A DNA stretch of 29,694 bases from Eggerthellaceae bacterium (GTDB lineage: Bacteria; Actinomycetota; Coriobacteriia; Coriobacteriales; Eggerthellaceae). Below, piece by piece: positions 24,409 through 29,694 of the stretch. How positions within the stretch are numbered: position 1 is the stretch's first letter; each line of letters opens with the position of its first letter. Below the pieces are notes generated by a model. That model ran no database searches. It saw nothing but the letters and a program-made list of their open reading frames with translations, and was not told the DNA's origin. The stretch covers positions 1-29,694 of the forward strand of contig CAAEEV010000164.1 of the NCBI GenBank assembly GCA_900754955.1, in the 5' to 3' direction. Made by a program: the position numbers and the translations under genes.

Positions 24409-25428
24409 CTAGTTGAACTTGAAGATCCTCTGCGCGAGATGGTAGCCGCCGAGGCCGATGCGGCGACCGAGCTCGCCGGGCAGATTCGTCCCCACGTTCA
24501 CGACGTTGGCGCGCACGCGGTGGTGCAGCGCAGGGTCCTCCTCCTTGAGGTACGCCCAGATGTCGTCGAGCTTCTTGCGGTCTTCCTCGGTGTTGCGCAT
24601 GCGCAGAAACACCGAGCAGATGCACATCATCATGGACAGGTAGTTCTCCATATAGTGGCGCAGGCGCTTCTGGCCGATCGCCATCACGTCGACGGCGTCG
24701 ATCATCGTGCGCGTCACGCGCAGCTGCTGGTCGATGCGGCTCATCATGACGCTCTCGTTCACCGACTGGTCGGCGCGGCCGATGAAGTAGCGGTACATGT
24801 CGACATCGAGGTAGTACATGGTGCGCACGTGCGGCAACGGCTCGTACACGAAGATGTTGTCCACGTAGAAGCAGTGCTCGGGCAGCTTGAGACCCATGTC
24901 GGCGAGCAGATCGGTGCGGTAGATTACCGAGTGCATGAGCAGGTACTGCGAGGGGTTGAACGTGCCCACCTCGTCCCACGTGAACTCGCGCTCGACGGGA
25001 AACACGTTGCGGTAGCGGATGACGGTGCGCGTGTTCTCGTACACCTTCTCGTACACGTAGTTCGCAATGACGAGATCGGTGGGGTCGCGCAACTCCATCT
25101 GACGGCGCAGGTAGCGCATCACGGGTACCATCGCGTCGGCATCGAGCCAGTCGTCGGAGTCGACCACCTTGAAGTAGCGCGCCGTGGCGTTCGCGAGGCC
25201 CGTGTTGACGGCCGAGCCGTGACCGCCGTTCTCCTTGTGGATGGCGCGGATGATGTCGGGGTGGCGTTCCTGCCACGCGTCAGCCTTCGCGGCGGTGTCG
25301 TCCTTCGTGGAACCGTCGTCCACGAGCAGGATCTCGATGTCGTCGCCGCAGGCGAGCAGCGACTCGATGCACTTGTCCATGTACTCTGCCGAGTTGTAGC
25401 AGGGAACCGCAAACGTGATGGTCTTCAT
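24409..25428 (-). CDS. Family 2 glycosyltransferase
   Basis: A 339-residue GT2 (GT-A fold) enzyme transferring a sugar from a nucleotide donor. The N-terminal domain has FAVPCYNSAEYMDKCIESLL (7-26), LLVDDGSTKDD (34-44), the KENGGHGSAVNTG block (70-82) and the metal-binding DSDDW (94-98). The C-terminal half (about 200-339) is helical with no clear membrane segment. It starts 15 nt after the glf stop with GAAGG upstream, so the two genes form an operon. Given the UDP-galactopyranose mutase partner, a galactofuranosyl transferase role is plausible but inferred; other surface-glycan donors are possible. Confidence 0.9.
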   Translation of the reverse strand: MKTITFAVPCYNSAEYMDKCIESLLACGDDIEILLVDDGSTKDDTAAKADAWQERHPDIIRAIHKENGGHGSAVNTGLANATARYFKVVDSDDWLDADAMVPVMRYLRRQMELRDPTDLVIANYVYEKVYENTRTVIRYRNVFPVEREFTWDEVGTFNPSQYLLMHSVIYRTDLLADMGLKLPEHCFYVDNIFVYEPLPHVRTMYYLDVDMYRYFIGRADQSVNESVMMSRIDQQLRVTRTMIDAVDVMAIGQKRLRHYMENYLSMMMCICSVFLRMRNTEEDRKKLDDIWAYLKEEDPALHHRVRANVVNVGTNLPGELGRRIGLGGYHLAQRIFKFN

Positions 25429-25443
25429 GATGGCGCCTTCGTC

Positions 25444-26703
25444 CTACTTCTCGATGCCGGCGACGGTTTCCGCGTCGCTTTGCGTGCGGCCAGCGATGAT
25501 CTCCTTCGAGAGATCGAGTGCCAAGCCTACGATCTTGTCCATGTTGTAGTAGCGGTACTCGGCCAGACGCCCGAGCGGGTAGAAGTTCGGCAGCGTCTCG
25601 GTGAGCTTGCGGTAGCGCTCGTAGTGTGCGTTGTTCTCATCGTTGATGATCGCGTAGTACGGCGTCTGCGTCGTGGGATCGGTGTAGGCGCGCGGGTACT
25701 CTTTCATGATGGTGGTGCGCGGCGCCTTCTGGTGCGTGAGGTGCTTGAACTCGGTGATGCGCGTGTAATCCTCGCTCACCGTGAAGTTCACCGTGCCGCA
25801 CGGAAGCTTGTACTCCTCCTCGTACGTCTCGTACACGAAGTCGAGCGAGCGGTACGGCAGGCGGCCGAAGCGCGCGAGGAACAGCTCGTCGAGCGGGCCG
25901 GTATAGACGATCGGGCCGGTGAACTCCTTGTCGTGGAGCTTGATGGCGGCAAGGCCCGCATCCTCCGCCCCGTTCTCGAACACGAGGTCGAACACGCTTT
26001 CCGCCTCGGTGTTGAGGCAGACGGTGATGTTGTCGTGGTCGAGCATCTGCTCGAACAGGTCGGTGTAGCCGCGCAGCGGCATGCCCTGGTAGGCGTCCTG
26101 GAAGTAGCGGTTGTCACGCGAGATGAACACCGGCACGCGCGCGGTGACCGACGGGTCGACCTCCTCGGGCGTGAGACCCCACTGCTTCTGCGTGTAGTAG
26201 AGGAACACGTTGTTGTACACGAAGTCCGCCACCTCGGCGAGCTCGGGGTCCTCCTGGGCGCGCAGCTCGTTGATCGTCACCTTGCGCTCGTCGCCGAACG
26301 TCTCGATGAGCTTTTCGATGAGGTGCGCGGCCTTCTCCTCGCCGAACGCGATCTCCATCGAGTTCTTGTTGAACGGCACGGGCAGGTAGGTGCCGTGCCA
26401 GTCGGCGAGCACGTGGTGCTGGTACCCCATCCAGCCCGCAAAACGGCGCAGGTAGGTGAACACGCGGTTGTCGTTCGTGTGGAAGATGTGCGGGCCGTAG
26501 CGGTGCACGAGGATGCCCGCGTCGTCGTACTCGTCGTACATGTTGCCGGCGATGTGGGCGCGCTTCTCGATGATGAGCACGCGCATGCCGCCCTTCTCGG
26601 CCAGCTCACGCGCCGTAACCGATCCAGCGAAACCGCTTCCGACGACCACCGCGTCGAATTCGTCAATGTCAATGTCCCGATACTCGGCGTATCGCACACC
26701 CAT
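25444..26703 (-). CDS. glf: UDP-galactopyranose mutase
   Basis: A 419-residue flavoenzyme interconverting UDP-galactopyranose and UDP-galactofuranose, the donor for Galf in surface polysaccharides. The FAD-binding motif is VVGSGFAGSVTARELAEKG (20-38), followed by EKRAHIAGNMYD (46-57), RYGPHIFHTND (68-78), YTQKQWG and GCx-like PLRGYTDLFEQML typical of Glf. I choose the ATG at 26703, which follows AGAAAGG at 7 nt; the frame stays open upstream to 26961, but that part is Arg-rich, lacks family homology and is non-coding. It is the first gene of an operon with the GT2 enzyme. Confidence 0.95.
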   Translation of the reverse strand: MGVRYAEYRDIDIDEFDAVVVGSGFAGSVTARELAEKGGMRVLIIEKRAHIAGNMYDEYDDAGILVHRYGPHIFHTNDNRVFTYLRRFAGWMGYQHHVLADWHGTYLPVPFNKNSMEIAFGEEKAAHLIEKLIETFGDERKVTINELRAQEDPELAEVADFVYNNVFLYYTQKQWGLTPEEVDPSVTARVPVFISRDNRYFQDAYQGMPLRGYTDLFEQMLDHDNITVCLNTEAESVFDLVFENGAEDAGLAAIKLHDKEFTGPIVYTGPLDELFLARFGRLPYRSLDFVYETYEEEYKLPCGTVNFTVSEDYTRITEFKHLTHQKAPRTTIMKEYPRAYTDPTTQTPYYAIINDENNAHYERYRKLTETLPNFYPLGRLAEYRYYNMDKIVGLALDLSKEIIAGRTQSDAETVAGIEK

Positions 26704-27041
26704 GGGGCAAACCTTTCTGCACTCGTCCGAACGCAGTCGCAGCGCGTGGCGCCGCCTGCGCATCGAGGCCCAACCGCAAGCGCGGCGTCGCGTGCGCGGC
26801 CTGCGGGGCACATCCCGCAGACGCATCGCGCAGCGCGGCGCCGACGTGTTCTCCCCTATTGTATCGGCGCGCAGGCAGGCGCGCGACCAACACCATATAA
26901 AGCGAATAATTCGCCGATCGACGCCCCGCATGTTCGCGCGCACTGGGGCGATCGCTATCATGGAACGGAAGCACTGACGGGGGTACCGCGTGCCTATGAG
27001 GCAGCCGCGCCGCCCCGTTTCACCGACAGAAAGGAAGGCCC
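26704..27041. other. Divergent intergenic region between glf and pta
   Basis: This 338-nt region must contain the promoters for both genes. A perfect 13-nt palindrome, GCGAAT-A-ATTCGC, lies at 26902-26914 in an AT-rich patch and could be a regulator site. For pta a -10-like TATCAT is at 26956-26961 with TTCGCG 17 nt upstream; for glf an AT-rich TTTATATG lies near 26893-26900 on the minus strand. Neither promoter is certain. The stretch 26720-26860 is GC-rich with nothing recognised. Confidence 0.45.
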
Positions 27042-28037
27042 ATGAGCAGCTTCTTGAACGCCATGCTTGAGCGCGCTCGCGCGGACAAGCAGACGATCAT
27101 CCTCCCCGAGGGAGACGACGAGCGCACGCTCGCCGCGGCGGAGAAGATCCTCGCCGACGACGTGGCGAACCTCATCATCCTCGGCGATGCGGAAGCTATC
27201 GAGGGTTCAAGCCACGCGCTTGACGGCGCGCAGATCATCGATCCGCGCCGCTCCGACAAGCGCGCCGAGCTTTCCGAAGCGCTCTACGAACTGCGCAAGC
27301 ACAAGGGCATGACGCCCGATCAGGCGCTCGGGCTCATGGACGACGTGCTCTACTTCGGCGTCATGATGGTGAAGCTCGGCTATGCCGACGGCATGGTGGC
27401 GGGCGCCTGCCACGCGACGGGTGACGTGCTGCGCCCCTGCCTCCAGATCCTCAAAACGGCGCCGGGCGTCAAGCTTGTGAGCTCGTTCTTCGTGATGGTC
27501 GTACCCGACTGCTCCTATGGCGAGAACGGCACGTTCATCTTCTCCGACTGCGGACTCGAGGTGCAGCCCGACGCCGAGCGTCTCGCGCACATCGCCGTGA
27601 ACTCCGCGCGCTCCTGGCGCTCGCTCATGGGCAGCGAACCCACGGTGGCGCTGCTCTCGCATTCGACGTACGGATCGGCCCGCAACGACGATGCCGCGAA
27701 GGTCGTCGAAGCGACGGCGATCGCCCGCGAACTCGCGCCAGAGCTCGCGCTCGACGGCGAGCTGCAGCTCGACGCCGCCATCGTGCCGAGCGTCGGCGCC
27801 TCGAAGGCTCCCGATTCGGCTGTGGCAGGGCAGGCCAACGTGCTCATCTTCCCCGACCTTGATGCCGGCAACATCGGCTACAAGCTCGTGCAGCGCCTCG
27901 CGAAGGCCGAAGCGTACGGCCCCATCACACAGGGCATCGCCGCGCCGGTGAACGATCTGTCGCGCGGATGCTCGGCCGACGACATCGTCGGCGTGATCGC
28001 CATCACGTGCGTGCAGGCTCAGGCGAACAAGGCGTAG
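27042..28037 (+). CDS. pta: Phosphate acetyltransferase
   Basis: A 331-residue phosphotransacetylase that exchanges acetyl-CoA and phosphate for acetyl phosphate and CoA. It is the short, single-domain form with no N-terminal DRTGG extension. Family blocks: IILPEGDDERTL (19-30), MVKLGYADGMVAGA, SDCGLEVQPD, ARNDDAAKV, and NVLIFPDLDAGNIGYK with the conserved Asp/Gly-rich stretch near residue 267. GAAAGGAAGG precedes the ATG. Acetate kinase is encoded opposite it across a shared terminator, so the two enzymes form one acetate/ATP pathway without being in one operon. Confidence 0.95.
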   Translation: MSSFLNAMLERARADKQTIILPEGDDERTLAAAEKILADDVANLIILGDAEAIEGSSHALDGAQIIDPRRSDKRAELSEALYELRKHKGMTPDQALGLMDDVLYFGVMMVKLGYADGMVAGACHATGDVLRPCLQILKTAPGVKLVSSFFVMVVPDCSYGENGTFIFSDCGLEVQPDAERLAHIAVNSARSWRSLMGSEPTVALLSHSTYGSARNDDAAKVVEATAIARELAPELALDGELQLDAAIVPSVGASKAPDSAVAGQANVLIFPDLDAGNIGYKLVQRLAKAEAYGPITQGIAAPVNDLSRGCSADDIVGVIAITCVQAQANKA

Positions 28038-28078
28038 GGAACGGATCGGATTCGCTCCGGATTGCAGTCGCAACAAAG

Positions 28079-28117
28079 GAAGCGGCGCCCCTGGAACAGG
28101 GGCGCCGCTTCTTGTTT
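28079..28117. terminator. Bidirectional terminator between pta and ackA
   Basis: A perfect 15-bp stem, GAAGCGGCGCCCCTG (28079-28093) with CAGGGGCGCCGCTTC (28097-28111), and a three-base loop. The plus side continues TTGTTTG and the minus side CTTTGTTG, so it can end both convergent transcripts. Confidence 0.9.
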
Positions 28118-28144
28118 GCTCAGAGTTTGCGGTGCAGGCGGCGT

Positions 28145-29338
28145 CTAGCCGTGGACGATCTCGTAGGTGTCGCGCGCGATCATGTACTCCTCGTTCGTGG
28201 GGATGATGATGATCTGCACCTCGGAGTCGTCGGTGGAGATGAGGCGCTCGCCGCCACGGCCCTTGTTCTTCTCGAGGTCGAGCTTGATGCCGAGCGGCTG
28301 GAGACCCGAGAAGATCATGCGGCGCATCTTCTCGCAGTTCTCGCCGACGCCGGCGGCGAGCACGATGGCGTCGACACCGCCCATGACGGCGATGTACTGG
28401 CCGATGTACTTCTTCACCGAGTTGGAGTACATGTCGTAGGCGAGCTGAGCGCGCTCGTCGCCGCGCTCGGAGGCGTCGCGCACGCTGCGCAGGTCGTTCG
28501 AGATGCCGGAGATGCCGAGCAGGCCCGACTTCTTGTTCATGAGATCGTTCACCTCGGCGGCGGAGAGGTTCTCGTGCTCCATGATGAAGGGCACGATCGC
28601 CGGATCGATCGCACCGCAGCGCGTGCCCATCATGAGACCGTCGAGCGGCGTGAGGCCCATCGAGGTGTCAACAGCGATGCCGTGGTCGATCGCCGACATT
28701 GAGCAGCCGTTGCCGAGGTGACACGTGATGAGCTTGAGGTCCTCGATCGGCTCGCCGAGAAACACCGCCGCGCGCTCGGAGATGTAGCGGTGCGACGTGC
28801 CGTGGGCGCCGTACTTGCGGATGGAGTACTTCTCGTACAGCTCGTACGGAAGCGGATACATGTAGGCCTTCGGGGGAAGCGACTGGAAAAACGAGGTGTC
28901 GAACACGGCCACCATCGGCTTGCCGGGCATGTGCTTGAGACACGCCTCGATGCCCATGAGCGCCGCCTTGTTGTGAAGCGGAGCGAGCTCGGCGAGCTCG
29001 TCGATCTTCGCGATCACGTCGTCGTCGATGAGCACGGAGCGGTCGAAGTACTTGCCGCCCTGCACGATGCGGTGGCCGATCGCGTCGATCTCGTCGAGGG
29101 AGTCGATCGCCTTGTTCGGGCCGGACGTCAGCGCCTCGAGGACGAGCGCCATCGCATCGTTGTGGTCGCGCATCTGCGCGTCGATGACCGTCTCGTTCTC
29201 GTCGAGACCGTGCTTGTGGAAGGAATCAGCGGAACCCACGCGCTCGCAAATGCCCTTGGCGAGCAGTTCGTGCGTTTCCACGTTGATGAGCTGATACTTC
29301 AAGGAAGATGATCCAGCATTGATAACCAGTACGTTCAA
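28145..29338 (-). CDS. ackA: Acetate kinase
   Basis: A 397-residue acetate kinase converting acetyl phosphate and ADP to acetate and ATP. Family blocks: INAGSSSLKYQLI (6-18), GHRIVQGG, VFDTSFFQSLP, GAHGTSHRYISE (catalytic region), HLGNGCSMSAI and GTRCGAIDP. The start is a TTG at 29338, supported by AGGAGG at 7 nt and by alignment of the N-terminal motif; no ATG or GTG fits better. It converges on pta. A -10-like TAAAAT lies at 29374-29379 on the minus strand. Confidence 0.96.
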   Translation of the reverse strand: MNVLVINAGSSSLKYQLINVETHELLAKGICERVGSADSFHKHGLDENETVIDAQMRDHNDAMALVLEALTSGPNKAIDSLDEIDAIGHRIVQGGKYFDRSVLIDDDVIAKIDELAELAPLHNKAALMGIEACLKHMPGKPMVAVFDTSFFQSLPPKAYMYPLPYELYEKYSIRKYGAHGTSHRYISERAAVFLGEPIEDLKLITCHLGNGCSMSAIDHGIAVDTSMGLTPLDGLMMGTRCGAIDPAIVPFIMEHENLSAAEVNDLMNKKSGLLGISGISNDLRSVRDASERGDERAQLAYDMYSNSVKKYIGQYIAVMGGVDAIVLAAGVGENCEKMRRMIFSGLQPLGIKLDLEKNKGRGGERLISTDDSEVQIIIIPTNEEYMIARDTYEIVHG

Positions 29339-29454
29339 CGATCTGCCTCCTCGTCAATCATGTGCATCTCGATATTTTACGACCCCCTGATAAAGGCCCT
29401 TTCTGGTGCACCCCACCCATTCGGCGAGTGGCACGGTAACGACGAGGCGGCAAC

Positions 29455-29483
29455 GATGGCAAATGGACAGGTCGTTTGCCATC
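29455..29483. repeat. REP-like palindromic element, copy A
   Basis: A 29-nt palindrome with perfect nine-base outer arms, GATGGCAAA and TTTGCCATC, around TGGACAGGTCG. It belongs to the family with consensus arms GATGTCAAACG / CGTTTGACATC and centre GACGGGT. Confidence 0.75.
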
Positions 29484-29499
29484 AACGCGGATGAGAGAT

Positions 29500-29528
29500 A
29501 ATGTCAAACGGACGGGTCATCAAATCAC
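29500..29528. repeat. REP-like palindromic element, copy B (degenerate)
   Basis: The left arm ATGTCAAACG and the centre GACGGGTC match the family well. The right arm (ATCAAATCAC) has decayed. It starts 45 nt after copy A, in the same orientation. Confidence 0.65.
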
Positions 29529-29551
29529 CGGTTGAGCCCAAGACAGCGAGG
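29520..29551. repeat. Second repeat family, copy 1
   Basis: TCAAATCACCGG, a short variable part, and CCCAAGACAGCGAGG. The 15-nt CCCAAGACAGCGAGG recurs exactly at 29661-29675, and the flanking TCAAAT and TGA(G/A) also match, so the related unit is about 32-35 nt. Confidence 0.65.
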
Positions 29552-29579
29552 ATGTCAAGCGAACGGGTCGTTCGACATC
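29551..29579. repeat. REP-like palindromic element, copy C
   Basis: Outer arms GATGTC and GACATC are perfect, with AAGCGAACGGGTCGTTC between. It starts 51 nt after copy B in the same orientation. Confidence 0.75.
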
Positions 29580-29604
29580 GTGACATCGAGTTTATGAAAG
29601 CAAA

Positions 29605-29633
29605 AAGCCCCGAGGCGGGATACCTCGGGGCTT
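29605..29633 (-). terminator. Terminator of a gene right of the window
   Basis: An 11-bp stem, AAGCCCCGAGG (29605-29615) with CCTCGGGGCTT (29623-29633). On the minus strand it runs into TTTTTGCTTTC. It would end a minus-strand transcript coming from beyond 29694. Confidence 0.8.
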
Positions 29634-29640
29634 CAGCGTC

Positions 29641-29675
29641 TCAAATAAACGCAGGATGAACCCAAGACAGCGAGG
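29641..29675. repeat. Second repeat family, copy 2
   Basis: Partner of 29520-29551: TCAAATAAACG at the left and CCCAAGACAGCGAGG at the right, with a 3-nt longer middle. It lies on the other side of the terminator hairpin. Confidence 0.65.
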
Positions 29676-29694
29676 GGCCGCACGGCACCCGAGA

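Larger units (their letters stand above)
29339..29694. other. Repeat-rich region upstream of ackA
   Basis: These 356 nt hold the presumed ackA promoter (TAAAAT at 29374-29379, minus strand), three REP-like palindromes, two copies of a ~33-nt repeat and a strong minus-strand terminator. A short plus-strand frame (29501-29659) crosses the repeats and the terminator and is not taken as a gene. The terminator points to a minus-strand gene to the right of the window. Confidence 0.6.

Noticed and set aside
26704..26961. N-terminal extension of glf by 86 residues
   Set aside because: The extension is Arg-rich without family homology. The ATG at 26703 has a good ribosome site and the FAD motif begins at the expected distance.
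29455..29579. CRISPR array
   Set aside because: Spacers would be only 16 and 22 nt, the repeats are diverged and strongly palindromic, and no cas gene is present.
29501..29659. A 52-residue plus-strand frame starting MSNGRV
   Set aside because: It runs through two palindromes, the second repeat and a strong minus-strand terminator, and has no good ribosome site. The repeats explain the frame.

Overview
This window is a high-GC, gene-dense stretch of a bacterial chromosome made mostly of housekeeping genes. The GC-rich codon use, strong AGGAGG-type ribosome sites, frequent GTG/TTG starts, a CCA-encoding tRNA and the gene mix (MEMO1/AMMECR1, DegV, paired ABC exporters under a MarR regulator, pta/ackA) fit an actinobacterial anaerobe, most likely Coriobacteriia/Eggerthellaceae. 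That placement is inference from gene content. No ribosomal RNA or other phylogenetic marker was searched.

Layout. 1-1431 (-): a MEMO1-AMMECR1 fusion that runs off the left edge. 1588-2991 (+): a metallophosphoesterase with a C-terminal cysteine-cluster domain. 2992-5949: an accessory-looking pocket with a decayed coding remnant, an unrecognised 622-residue membrane protein ending in 20-residue repeats, and a diverged 45-nt direct repeat on each side. 5950-6026 (+): tRNA-Pro(GGG) with its own promoter and terminator. 6116-15139 (-): eight tightly packed or overlapping genes in the order ileS, lspA, rluD-type pseudouridine synthase, ferrochelatase, coaBC, vsr, response regulator, histidine kinase. 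15324-20091 (-): a MarR regulator followed by two half-ABC exporters that look like an asymmetric heterodimer. 20260-21744 (-): an APC amino-acid permease. 21995-24289 (+): degV and DNA polymerase IV. 24409-26703 (-): UDP-galactopyranose mutase and a GT2 glycosyltransferase. 27042-28037 (+) and 28145-29338 (-): phosphate acetyltransferase and acetate kinase, converging on one shared hairpin.

How the genes work together. Pta and AckA form the acetyl-CoA to acetate/ATP pathway. Glf supplies UDP-galactofuranose that the adjacent GT2 enzyme may use for a surface glycan. The MarR regulator probably controls its own operon and the exporter pair through an inverted repeat next to its -10 box. The long minus-strand cluster joins translation (IleS), lipoprotein processing (LspA), rRNA modification, haem and CoA synthesis, mismatch repair and a two-component system.

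The least explained parts are the 622-residue membrane protein with its flanking repeats, and a dispersed ~29-nt palindromic (REP-like) element with three copies upstream of ackA and one near position 1500. I saw no CRISPR array, prophage, transposase or clear defence system.
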